12,902 nucleotides of DNA. It comes from Desulfobacteraceae bacterium UBA2771. GTDB lineage: Bacteria > Desulfobacterota > Desulfobacteria > Desulfobacterales > Desulfosarcinaceae. Each line of letters opens with the position of its first letter. Position 1 is the stretch's first letter. A model generated the notes under the pieces. It saw nothing but the letters and a program-made list of their open reading frames with translations, was not told the DNA's origin and did not search any database. The position numbers were made by a program, and so were the translations under genes. This document shows, in pieces, positions 1 to 6,924 of the stretch. The stretch is from the NCBI GenBank assembly GCA_002352605.1, contig DEIP01000058.1:1-12902 (forward strand), written 5' to 3'.

Positions 1-1511
1 CCACCTTGATCAGCTGGGCCACCGGGTTCGAACAGCGCGCCACGATGCCCCTGGAATCGGTGGTCGATGCAGACGTCCGGTCATTGATTGTGCATTTCAA
101 TGCCGAGGTCACACGACTTCACCGGCTGGGAGACCAGCGATCCCACGTCAACGATACCCTCAAGCAGGCAAAAATTGACGGCCATCGGATGACGGTCATC
201 GACTCACGGCGAGATCGGGACATCCTCAATTATCAAATGGCCTTGAGGGCCGGACAGACGGCGGATTATCGTCATCAGATTCGCCGTCTGCTTTTTGAAG
301 CCGGACGGATCAGGGACGGCGACCTTCGCTTTTATGCCAAGGGCCGGCGCCCGACGGACACGGAAAAGATAGGCGGCACCTGGCGACTGAGGATCGGCAA
401 TGCACCGCTGAATGCATCAGCGCTCACTTTCTATGGCGGCGGTGACGTGGTCGGCGCCATTCCCAAGGGCCTTCCGGATTTCTCCTTCCCCAGGATCGAC
501 GGCCACGGTGTCATGACCTTGATGACGCCGGCCGTCGTCATCGCCCTGCTGGGATTCATGGAAGCCATCTCCATCGCCAAAGCCATGGCCGCCAAGACCG
601 GCCAGCGCATCGACCCCAATCAGGAGCTCATGGGTCAAGGGCTGGCCAATATAATCGGATCGATGGCCCAAGGCTACCCCGTGGCAGGATCCTTTTCACG
701 GTCGGCGGTCAACCTCCAGGCCGGTGCTGTTTCCGGCCTCTCCAACGTGATTGCCGGCCTGGCGGTGGTGGCGACCCTGTTTTTCTTCACCCCCCTGCTC
801 TACCACCTGCCCCAGAGCGTGCTGGCTGCCATCATCATGCTGGCGGTGGCCGGACTGATCAACGCCGGAGGATTCATTCATGCCTGGCGCGCCCAATGGT
901 ACGACGGTGCCATCTCCGTCATCACTTTCACGTGCACCCTGGCCTTCGCCCCGCACCTGGACCGGGGCATCATGGTGGGGGTGGGGCTCTCGCTTTGTGT
1001 GTTCCTTTACCGGAACATGCGGCCCCACGTGGTAGACCTTTCTCTGGGTCTGGACAGCGCGCTCCACGATGCCGTAACCCATGGGTTGAAGGAGTGCCGC
1101 TTCATCGATGTCGTTCGCTTCGACGGGCCCCTTTTCTTTGCCAACGCCAGTTACCTGGAGGACCAGATCCGCCATCGGCGAAAAATGAAAAAAGAACTCA
1201 AGCACATTATTATCGCTGCCGAGTCGATCAACGACATGGACGCCTCGGGCCAGGAATCCCTGTCCCTGACGGTGGACCGAGTGAGAAACGCCGGCATCGA
1301 CATCTCCTTGAGCAGCGTTCATGAACCGGTGATGCAGGTGCTGCGGCGCACGCATCTGCTCTACAAAATTGGTGAGGATCACATCTATCCAACCATGAAA
1401 AAAGCGATTCGCGCCATCCATGAGCAGACCCATAAAGGGAGCAGTAAAAAAAACTGCCCGTTGACCTCTGTTCGAACCCTATCGACCCACAGCGAACCCA
1501 AAGGAGTATAG
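1..1511 (+). CDS. SulP-family inorganic anion transporter with STAS domain (5'-truncated by window edge)
   Basis: Partial gene: the frame is open to the left edge and the usual N-terminal membrane helices lie outside the window. The visible part (residues counted from the TTG at base 6) holds the SulP core at about 170-335, with hydrophobic segments near 170-190, 245-265, 270-290, 300-315 and 320-336. It includes the conserved block around residues 185-240 with EAISIAKAMAAKTGQ and GSFSRSAVN. A cytosolic STAS domain follows at about 365-475, with MDASG at 411-415 where SpoIIAA-type STAS proteins carry the phosphorylatable serine. SulP proteins are inner-membrane anion symporters or exchangers for sulfate, bicarbonate or dicarboxylates; the substrate cannot be read here. 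Residues about 11-135 are a charged, hydrophilic stretch between the end of one helix (LISW) and the usual VVGxIPxGLP segment, where ordinary family members have a short loop. The stop lies 2 nt before the next gene, so the gene is probably co-transcribed with the phosphorelay genes. Confidence 0.9.
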   Translation, partial: TLISWATGFEQRATMPLESVVDADVRSLIVHFNAEVTRLHRLGDQRSHVNDTLKQAKIDGHRMTVIDSRRDRDILNYQMALRAGQTADYRHQIRRLLFEAGRIRDGDLRFYAKGRRPTDTEKIGGTWRLRIGNAPLNASALTFYGGGDVVGAIPKGLPDFSFPRIDGHGVMTLMTPAVVIALLGFMEAISIAKAMAAKTGQRIDPNQELMGQGLANIIGSMAQGYPVAGSFSRSAVNLQAGAVSGLSNVIAGLAVVATLFFFTPLLYHLPQSVLAAIIMLAVAGLINAGGFIHAWRAQWYDGAISVITFTCTLAFAPHLDRGIMVGVGLSLCVFLYRNMRPHVVDLSLGLDSALHDAVTHGLKECRFIDVVRFDGPLFFANASYLEDQIRHRRKMKKELKHIIIAAESINDMDASGQESLSLTVDRVRNAGIDISLSSVHEPVMQVLRRTHLLYKIGEDHIYPTMKKAIRAIHEQTHKGSSKKNCPLTSVRTLSTHSEPKGV

Positions 1512-1513
1512 CG

Positions 1514-2731
1514 ATGTCTGCCATTACCATCTTCAGCGGCATATTCTGCAGCGCGGACCTGGTGGTCAGGGACTTGATAGACAGCACCGGGTTCCGCACG
1601 ATCACCGACGAACGGGTGATTCAAAAAGCCGCTGAAACATCCGGATTACCGGAAAACAAGGTTCGGCGGGCCTTTTCGGCCAAAACATCGGTCTTCAACA
1701 CGTTCACCCATGAAAAGGAGTGCTCCATCGCCGGCCTGCGCCTGGCCCTGGCAACCGAACTGACCGGAGGCCCCGCCGTGGTCCACGGGTTCTCCAGCCT
1801 ACTGGTTCCCCAAACCATCAGCCATGTGCTACGGGTGTGCATCATCGCCGAAACGCCCTATCGCATCAAACAGGCCGAAGTCGTCCGGGGATTGGCTGAA
1901 AAGGAGGCCTTGAAACAGATCCGCACCCGGGACGCCGACAGTGCCGCCTGGACCGAAACCCTGTTTTCCGCCAAGAATTCGTGGGACAAAAGCCTTTACG
2001 ACATGGTGCTTCCCATGAACCGTTTGAATGTGGCCAAAGCCGGCGCGCTGATCGAAGAGAATCTGATCAAGGATGCCCTTCGCCGGACCGACGCCTCCAT
2101 ACAGGCCGAAAAGGATTTTTTTCTGGCAGCTACCGTGGAGATGGCCTTATCCCGGGCCGGACACGATGTCTCGGTAACGGCCGAAGACGGTGCGGTGGTG
2201 CTGACCATCAACAAACAGGTGCTGATGCTTGCCCGGCTGGAGGAGGAACTTAAATCCATTGCCGGCCCCATTGCCGGCGTCCGGTCGGTAAAAACACGGG
2301 TGGGCAAGCACTTTCACCAGGCGCACATCTACCGCAAGCACAGCTTCGAGATGCCCTCCCGGGTGCTGTTGGTCGATGACGAACGAGAGTTCGTTCAGAC
2401 CCTGTCCGAACGGCTCCAACTGCGTGACATGGGATCTGCCGTGGCCTATGATGGCGAATCCGCCCTGACCCTGGTCGACGAGGACGAACCGGAGGTGATG
2501 ATCATCGATTTGAAAATGCCGGGCATCGACGGCATGCAGATCTTGAAGCAGGTAAAAACCACCCGACCGGAAATCGAGGTCATCATGCTCACCGGCCACG
2601 GCTCCGAGACAGACCGGCAAAGATGCATGCAACTGGGCGCTTTCGCCTATATGCAAAAGCCCGTTGACATCGACGAGTTAAGCGAGACCCTGAAAAAAGC
2701 CCATGAAAAAACCCGGAAATTCAAATCCTGA
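1514..2731 (+). CDS. Cytidylate-kinase-like / BON-like / receiver-domain fusion response regulator
   Basis: A 405-residue cytosolic protein with three parts. Residues 1-185 resemble the cytidylate-kinase-like family (Cytidylate_kin2 type): an N-terminal ITIFSG strand where the P-loop should be, VVHGFSSLL near 89-97, an RVCIIAETPYRI strand at 107-118, and a WDKSLYDMVLPMNRL segment at 157-171. The glycine-rich P-loop (GSGG type) reads FSGIFCSAD, so ATP binding and kinase activity are probably lost. Residues 200-265 look like a BON domain (EDGAVVLTI, then IAGVRSVKTRV). Residues 281-400 are a complete receiver: acidic pair D288/D289, phospho-acceptor D332, T360 and K382. There is no DNA-binding or other classical output domain, so the N-terminal part may be the output or sensing module. 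The start is supported by AAGGAG at 1501-1506, 7 nt upstream. The gene is sandwiched between the SulP transporter and the sensor kinase. The receiver assignment is firm, the kinase-like fold good, and the BON call moderate. Confidence 0.85.
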   Translation: MSAITIFSGIFCSADLVVRDLIDSTGFRTITDERVIQKAAETSGLPENKVRRAFSAKTSVFNTFTHEKECSIAGLRLALATELTGGPAVVHGFSSLLVPQTISHVLRVCIIAETPYRIKQAEVVRGLAEKEALKQIRTRDADSAAWTETLFSAKNSWDKSLYDMVLPMNRLNVAKAGALIEENLIKDALRRTDASIQAEKDFFLAATVEMALSRAGHDVSVTAEDGAVVLTINKQVLMLARLEEELKSIAGPIAGVRSVKTRVGKHFHQAHIYRKHSFEMPSRVLLVDDEREFVQTLSERLQLRDMGSAVAYDGESALTLVDEDEPEVMIIDLKMPGIDGMQILKQVKTTRPEIEVIMLTGHGSETDRQRCMQLGAFAYMQKPVDIDELSETLKKAHEKTRKFKS

Positions 2732-2773
2732 GACAGACATACCGGCGCTCCCACCTGCAGATCGGTACTGCCC

Positions 2774-4576
2774 ATGCTGAAGCTGTCCAAATTCAAACCC
2801 CGTTTCTGGGACCACCGGGATGCGGCTTCCGGACCGGGGCACAGCCACTTCAGTTTCCGGCGTAAATGGCTGATGATTGTGGTCTTTACCACCGTGGTGA
2901 CGCTAACCCCCCTACTGGTCATGACGCTGGTGGACTATCGGCTCACGCGTCAGGCCTTTGAATCCGAAACGACGATGGACACCTCCCGCATGGTCTCCAA
3001 CACCTGGCGCAACATCTCCTTTTTGCTGTCCCAGCGGCGTACGGCCCTTGAATTCGTTGCCCGGGACAATCGCCTGCCGGATTTGCTGGCACCGGGCAGA
3101 ATGGCCGCCATCTTGGACAATCTGCGAGGTAGCATGGGTGGCTTCGTGGATCTTGGCGTGCTGAATGCCAACGGTATCGTGCTGGCGTATGCCGGGCCGT
3201 ATGCCGTTGAACGAAGCCGGGTAAGACCCACCATCGGCTTCGAGCATGCAGTCGCCAACCAGTTTTTCATCAGTGACGTGGAGGCATCCCAAGGACACGT
3301 CCATCAACTGGCGGTTACCATCCGGCACGACCTGGACAGCGGCGGTTTCTTCGTCCTGCGGTCGACGCTGGATGCGGGCCTGTTGGACGACCCCGTATCG
3401 CAACTGGCGCTGGATGATGGCGACGACGCCTTTATCGTCAATGCCCGGGGAATGCTTCAAACACCCGCCCGCCATTACGGCAATCGCTTCGAAAAGGTGC
3501 CCCTGGCCATTCCCGGGACCCTCGACGGCATCCGTTTGCTGAGAACCGTGGATCAGGCCGAACGGTCCATCCTGATGGGCATTGCCCCTATTCCAGACAG
3601 CCCCTTCCTGCTGATGATGGTTCGTCAGGAATCGGGCATCATGGATCTATGGCTCAAGCCACGCCTGCACCTCATCGGTTTTATGTTGTTCAGCATCATC
3701 CTGATCCTGGTCTCCAACCTCGCCGTCGCCACCTACCTGGTCAACCGCATCCACGCGGCCGACCAACGGCGGGTACAGGCCCTGCATCAGGTAGAGTATG
3801 CCAATAAACTGACGTCCATCGGCCGCCTGGCCTCGGGAGTGGCCCACGAGATCAACAACCCGCTGGCCATCATCAACCAGAAAGCCGGACTGATCAAGGA
3901 TCTGTTCACCATCAACCAAGACTATGCCGGCAACGAAAAACTGATGGGCCTGGTGGAAGCCGTGCTGGCATCGGTGCACCGCTGCGGTACCATCACCCGG
4001 CGATTATTGGATTTTGCCCGGCACATGGAATCGTCCATCGAAACCGTAGAGATCGTGGCCATCATTCGCCAGGTGCTCGCTTTCATGGAAAAAGAGACCG
4101 AACGGCGCTGCATTGCCGTAAGTGTCGCGGTGCAGGGAAAGATTCCGAACTTTGAAGGCGACCGGGGCAACCTCCAGCAAATTTTTCTAAACCTGATCAA
4201 TAATGCCCTCGCCGCCATAGGAGACAACGGGCGGCTGGAGATCACCATCGCACGCCACGGGGCAACCCATGTCCGCGTCGCCGTAGCAGACACGGGGCAC
4301 GGCATCCCGGAAAGCGATCTGAAGCGGGTCTTCGAACCCTTTTTCTCTACTCGCCACGGCCACGCGGGAACCGGACTGGGGCTGTCCGTTACCTATGGCA
4401 TGGTTTCCGAGATGGGTGGTGAGATCACGGTAAACAGTCAGGTGAACCGAGGCACTCGCTTTGCGGTGACCCTGCCCATGAGGCCGCCTGTGTCGTCAAC
4501 GGCAACCGCTTGTGCCATTGAACCGAAAAGCCCCTTGGCCGCCGATGGCCACTTAACAAGAGGAAAGACAACATGA
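2774..4576 (+). CDS. Membrane sensor histidine kinase (Cache-like sensor, HisKA, HATPase)
   Basis: A 600-residue inner-membrane sensor kinase. A first transmembrane helix lies at about 32-53 and a second at about 297-323. Between them is a periplasmic domain of roughly 240 residues with the layout of Cache-type sensors; the ligand is unknown. There is no clear HAMP domain, only a short helix at 324-345. The HisKA helix carries the phospho-acceptor H358 in AHEINNPLAIIN, with E359 and N362 placed as in kinases that also dephosphorylate their partner. The catalytic domain is intact: N box NLINNA at 473-478, G1 DTGHG at 506-510, EPFF at 521-524 and G2 GTGLGL at 532-537. The overall type is NtrB-like. 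The C-terminal ~30 residues after the last strand are a non-conserved tail. No convincing Shine-Dalgarno sequence precedes the ATG. The gene lies 42 nt after the preceding receiver fusion, and its stop overlaps the next start (ATGA). Likely partners are the two receivers in the same operon. Confidence 0.92.
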   Translation: MLKLSKFKPRFWDHRDAASGPGHSHFSFRRKWLMIVVFTTVVTLTPLLVMTLVDYRLTRQAFESETTMDTSRMVSNTWRNISFLLSQRRTALEFVARDNRLPDLLAPGRMAAILDNLRGSMGGFVDLGVLNANGIVLAYAGPYAVERSRVRPTIGFEHAVANQFFISDVEASQGHVHQLAVTIRHDLDSGGFFVLRSTLDAGLLDDPVSQLALDDGDDAFIVNARGMLQTPARHYGNRFEKVPLAIPGTLDGIRLLRTVDQAERSILMGIAPIPDSPFLLMMVRQESGIMDLWLKPRLHLIGFMLFSIILILVSNLAVATYLVNRIHAADQRRVQALHQVEYANKLTSIGRLASGVAHEINNPLAIINQKAGLIKDLFTINQDYAGNEKLMGLVEAVLASVHRCGTITRRLLDFARHMESSIETVEIVAIIRQVLAFMEKETERRCIAVSVAVQGKIPNFEGDRGNLQQIFLNLINNALAAIGDNGRLEITIARHGATHVRVAVADTGHGIPESDLKRVFEPFFSTRHGHAGTGLGLSVTYGMVSEMGGEITVNSQVNRGTRFAVTLPMRPPVSSTATACAIEPKSPLAADGHLTRGKTT

Positions 4577-5223
4577 CAGACGATTCCCAGGCCCTGGCCA
4601 TCGAGGGTGTCCGTTTCTTCGGCGAGATATCCGCATCTATTTCCCACGAAATCAAAAATGTGCTGGCCATCATCAACGAAAATGCCGGGCTGCTCGAGGA
4701 CATGCTATCGATGAGCGAAAAGGGATCGCCCCTCTCCCTGGAACGCTTGTCGACACTTGCCCGATCCATCGCCCGCCAGGTGCACCGGGGAGACCGGATC
4801 GTCAAGGGCATGAACCGCTTTGCCCACGGTGCCGACGTGCCCACCGAGACCGTGGATGTGGGCGCGGTGATTCATTTTTTTTCGAAGCTGGCGGGCCGGC
4901 TGATTGCCATGAAGGGAGCGACCCCCCAAATCGATGAGCCGGCCGGGCCGGTGACCGCCGTCACCAACCGGTTTTTCCTGGAGAATCTGGTGTGGGCCTG
5001 CCTGTGCCGGGCCATGGATTCATCTGCCCCGGACCAGGCGGTATCCATAATTGTTGATAAGATCGAAAACACCACCCGGATTCGTTTTTGCGGGCTTTCG
5101 CCGGACGCCCTTGCCGGTGGTGGCGATTTTCCTTCACCACGGGAGAAGCTGGTGGCCGACCTGCTCGGCACCCGATTGGCCGTTGATGGGGAAAAAGGCG
5201 AAATCGGTCTTATTTTGCCATAG
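4573..5223 (+). CDS. Histidine-kinase-like protein with degenerate ATPase domain (possible phosphotransferase or phosphatase)
   Basis: A 216-residue soluble protein with no membrane segment. Residues 13-85 form a HisKA-like two-helix domain with H25 in ISHEIKNVLAIINENAGL, clearly related to the domain of the upstream kinase (both read LAIIN, two variable residues, then AGL). E26 and N29 are kept at the positions used for phosphotransfer and for phosphatase action. Residues 95-216 have the length and rough strand pattern of a small HATPase domain. The N-box site reads NLVWACLCRAMD without the Asn/His residues that hold Mg-ATP, the DxGxG box reads FCGLSPDAL, and there is no GTGLGL. ATP binding is therefore unlikely. 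Spo0B and ChpT have this layout (active histidine helix plus dead ATPase fold) and work as phosphotransferases; a dedicated phosphatase is the other option. It overlaps the upstream kinase by 4 nt (ATGA), implying coupled translation. Function is inferred from missing motifs and context only. Confidence 0.8.
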   Translation: MTDDSQALAIEGVRFFGEISASISHEIKNVLAIINENAGLLEDMLSMSEKGSPLSLERLSTLARSIARQVHRGDRIVKGMNRFAHGADVPTETVDVGAVIHFFSKLAGRLIAMKGATPQIDEPAGPVTAVTNRFFLENLVWACLCRAMDSSAPDQAVSIIVDKIENTTRIRFCGLSPDALAGGGDFPSPREKLVADLLGTRLAVDGEKGEIGLILP

Positions 5224-5291
5224 GATTGGCAACGGAATAAAGTGAACGAAAATTATGAAGGACTACACGGGTAACTTGAAAGGAGTTCACA

Positions 5292-5720
5292 ATGACGGAA
5301 AGGGTATTGCTGGTTGACGACGAAGTTGAATTTCTGGAAATCATGGCCGAGCGCATGCGTGCCCGCGACATGGAAGTAACCACATCCACATCGGCCACCG
5401 AGGCGCTGTCCCTGATCGCCACCGAATCCTTCGATGCGGTGATCATGGATTTCATGATGCCTGAAATGGACGGCATCCAGGCCCTGAAGGCCATCAAGGA
5501 TAAAAGGCCGGAGATGCAGATCATCCTTCTTACCGGCCATGCGACGGTTGAAAAGGGCGTAGAGGCCATGAAAGCGGGCGCCATGGATTTTGTTGAAAAA
5601 CCGGCAGACCTGGACGCCCTGTCGGAAAAAATCAAAAAGGCCCACCATCAAAAAGCCGTCATCGTCCAAAAGCAGAGCCAGGACAAAGTGATCGAGGCGC
5701 TGACCAAGTTCGGGATGTAA
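5292..5720 (+). CDS. Single-domain response regulator (CheY-like receiver)
   Basis: A 142-residue receiver with no output domain. Acidic residues are D9, D10 and E11, the phospho-acceptor is D53 in VIMDFMMP, and the switch residues are T81 and K103. The sequence resembles the receiver of the fusion protein at 1514-2731 (shared VLLVDDE, RDM, LLTGH or MLTGH, EKP or QKP, and a KKAH end), suggesting a duplication. A 22-residue helical tail (about 121-142) is rich in Lys and Gln and may be a partner-binding or dimerising extension. A strong ribosome site, AAAGGAG at 5279-5285, lies 6 nt before the ATG. It sits 68 nt behind the degenerate kinase-like gene and is the last gene of the operon; the next gene is convergent, with an 11-bp gap. 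As a stand-alone receiver it may be a phosphorelay intermediate, a phosphate sink, or an effector that acts by protein contact. Confidence 0.95.
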   Translation: MTERVLLVDDEVEFLEIMAERMRARDMEVTTSTSATEALSLIATESFDAVIMDFMMPEMDGIQALKAIKDKRPEMQIILLTGHATVEKGVEAMKAGAMDFVEKPADLDALSEKIKKAHHQKAVIVQKQSQDKVIEALTKFGM

Positions 5721-5731
5721 GGGACGTTGCT

Positions 5732-6535
5732 TCATTCGCCCGGCTGATCGGGACCGGCGGCCAGCACCTTGGCTTTCATCAGATCGAAAACCGCCGATCC
5801 TGAGGCTGCCGCCTCATCTTGCCCTGCGGCAAGTGCCTTGAGCCGGTCGAACCGCCCTTTGTCCCGACTGCTCAAGGGTGCCTCCAGGCAGGTCAAGGTG
5901 CCGTGGATCCGGCTGAAGATCACCAGCGGGCCGAAGGTGGTCTCCCCGCCGGGCTTTTCGCTCACGTTGCCATAGATGTCATGGTGATTCAGCGTGAACG
6001 CCTTGGGCGCCGCCGCCAGCCCCAGCAGTTCGGCAAACAGCATCAGGCACTCCTGGACCCCTTGGGCATAGCCGTTTTCCAGGGACGCGGCCCCCTCCCC
6101 GGCAATGCCGTCGATATCGGCGACGGTGAAGCGAAGATCCAGTTCGCCGATGCAGATATCCCGAATGGTCTTCAGGGATGCTGCCTTCTTGCTGATCACC
6201 ACATCCTTGTCGTTGAGAATTTTTATGGCATTGCGAATGCTCACCATCTCTTTTACGGTGGGGCTCTTTCTCAGGGTCACATCTTCCACGGTGGTGTTGT
6301 AGATGGTCAGGTCGTTGTCCAGCACCAGGATTCGTGTTTTAGCCGCACCGTCTGCTTCCAGGTACAACGTCAGATCCCGTGCCTGCCTGAGGGTCCAGGG
6401 GAAATAGACCATCAACTGTCCCAATACCGTTTTATCGATGCGTTTGCCGCTCTCCACCGGTCCGATGGCGCCGGCGATGGTCCGGGCCAACCGGTCGATC
6501 TCAATCTTTTTTAACAGGTTGTCCTTGTATGACAT
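5732..6535 (-). CDS. Uncharacterised protein, 267 aa, divergent from citrate synthase
   Basis: I do not recognise the family. The protein appears soluble, with no signal peptide or transmembrane helix. The N-terminal 60 residues look helical. Residues 67-90 form a strand-rich stretch (ILVLDNDLTIYNTTVEDVTL), 95-130 a basic helical region, and 130-145 an acidic strand (ELDLRFTVADIDGI). Residues 180-192 hold a polar LNHHDIYGN motif, followed by a Gly-rich turn and hydrophobic strands at 203-218. The C-terminal 50 residues are Ala-rich helix. The HHD segment could bind metal, but that is a guess. The ATG at 6535 was chosen because a perfect AAGGAGGA lies 5 nt upstream; the frame stays open for another 101 codons upstream, but that stretch has no such support and covers the likely promoter. 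It is divergent from citrate synthase and convergent with the phosphorelay operon. Confidence 0.8.
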   Translation of the reverse strand: MSYKDNLLKKIEIDRLARTIAGAIGPVESGKRIDKTVLGQLMVYFPWTLRQARDLTLYLEADGAAKTRILVLDNDLTIYNTTVEDVTLRKSPTVKEMVSIRNAIKILNDKDVVISKKAASLKTIRDICIGELDLRFTVADIDGIAGEGAASLENGYAQGVQECLMLFAELLGLAAAPKAFTLNHHDIYGNVSEKPGGETTFGPLVIFSRIHGTLTCLEAPLSSRDKGRFDRLKALAAGQDEAAASGSAVFDLMKAKVLAAGPDQPGE

Positions 6536-6540
6536 CACGT

Positions 6541-6548
6541 TCCTCCTT
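6541..6548 (-). promoter_or_regulatory. Ribosome binding site that fixes the start at 6535
   Basis: On the minus strand this reads AAGGAGGA and ends 5 nt before the ATG at 6535. It is a near-perfect anti-16S match and decides in favour of the 267-residue protein over the longer upstream frame. Confidence 0.85.
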
Positions 6549-6550
6549 AA

Positions 6551-6577
6551 TTCGAATATTGACATCTGTTTCGAATA
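6551..6577. repeat. Two TTCGAATA direct repeats, 19 bp apart
   Basis: TTCGAATA occurs at 6551-6558 and again at 6570-6577; each contains the palindrome TTCGAA. The pair lies between the candidate -10 and the ribosome site of the minus-strand gene, where a bound repressor or an RNA element could act. The spacing is a little under two helical turns. The operator role is inferred from repetition and position only. Confidence 0.4.
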
Positions 6578-6604
6578 ATCATATATGTGACGGCTGTTGG
6601 TCAA
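6578..6604 (-). promoter_or_regulatory. Candidate sigma-70 promoter for the 5732-6535 gene
   Basis: On the minus strand, TTGACC (6599-6604) and TATGAT (6578-6583) are separated by 15 bp. Each hexamer is close to consensus but the spacer is short. The -10 lies about 43 nt upstream of the start codon. Confidence 0.35.
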
Positions 6605-6799
6605 AAGGCCCTGCAGGCCCTGCCCCTTTTTTTCGTCATGATTATCCAATCGTAAAGCCGCCATGCCGACGCGATTCGGCGCCGATTCCGCGCGGATGTG
6701 CCAAAAGGAAAAAAAGGGCTGTATGCCTAACCCGAGCAAGAACACCGGACGGACCCATCTGCTGGTCGACGGCATGAGATCTGCCTGCTTTTTACTACG

Positions 6800-6827
6800 T
6801 TGAAAAGCAACCGCCAGGCAAGATAAT
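6800..6827 (+). promoter_or_regulatory. Candidate sigma-70 promoter for citrate synthase
   Basis: TTGAAA (6800-6805), a 16-bp spacer, then GATAAT (6822-6827); each hexamer differs from consensus at one position. It would give a leader of about 90 nt before the ATG at 6925. Confidence 0.5.
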
Positions 6828-6912
6828 AGTTTCACCAAAAAGGCGAAAACGGAAAAGCCGGTCTGAATTGTCGGTCAACCGAATAGGAACTACAGCAGGG
6901 CTTTCCGGCAAG

Positions 6913-6919
6913 AAAGGAG
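6913..6919 (+). promoter_or_regulatory. Ribosome binding site that fixes the citrate synthase start
   Basis: AAAGGAG lies 5 nt before the ATG at 6925. It rules out the longer in-frame reading from base 6868, whose extra 19 residues have no counterpart in the family. Confidence 0.85.
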
Positions 6920-6924
6920 TCACC

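Larger units (their letters stand above)
6536..6924. other. 389-bp divergent intergenic region
   Basis: No convincing gene was found. From left to right it contains the ribosome site of the minus-strand gene, two TTCGAATA repeats, a candidate minus-strand promoter, a C/T-rich stretch ending in seven T (6628-6634), a perfect 10-bp palindrome TCGGCGCCGA (6676-6685) inside a GC-rich block, and then the candidate citrate synthase promoter and an untranslated leader of about 90 nt. The middle part (about 6610-6790) has no assigned role; the palindrome could be a regulator site. Confidence 0.6.

Noticed and set aside
696..1433. Antisense open frame (245 codons) within the SulP gene
   Set aside because: It lies wholly inside a gene with clear SulP and STAS motifs, and the His/Gly/Gln-rich translation is typical of an antisense shadow.
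5819..6514. Plus-strand open frame (231 codons) opposite the unknown 267-residue gene
   Set aside because: The minus-strand frame has a perfect ribosome site and a balanced composition; the plus frame has neither.
6607..6634. GC-rich stretch followed by seven T as a terminator
   Set aside because: Only a 4-bp stem can form, it is not adjacent to the T run, and no plus-strand gene ends upstream of it.
6536..6838. N-terminal extension of the unknown protein by 101 codons
   Set aside because: It would place the start far upstream of a perfect ribosome site and through the candidate promoter and repeats; the composition looks non-coding.
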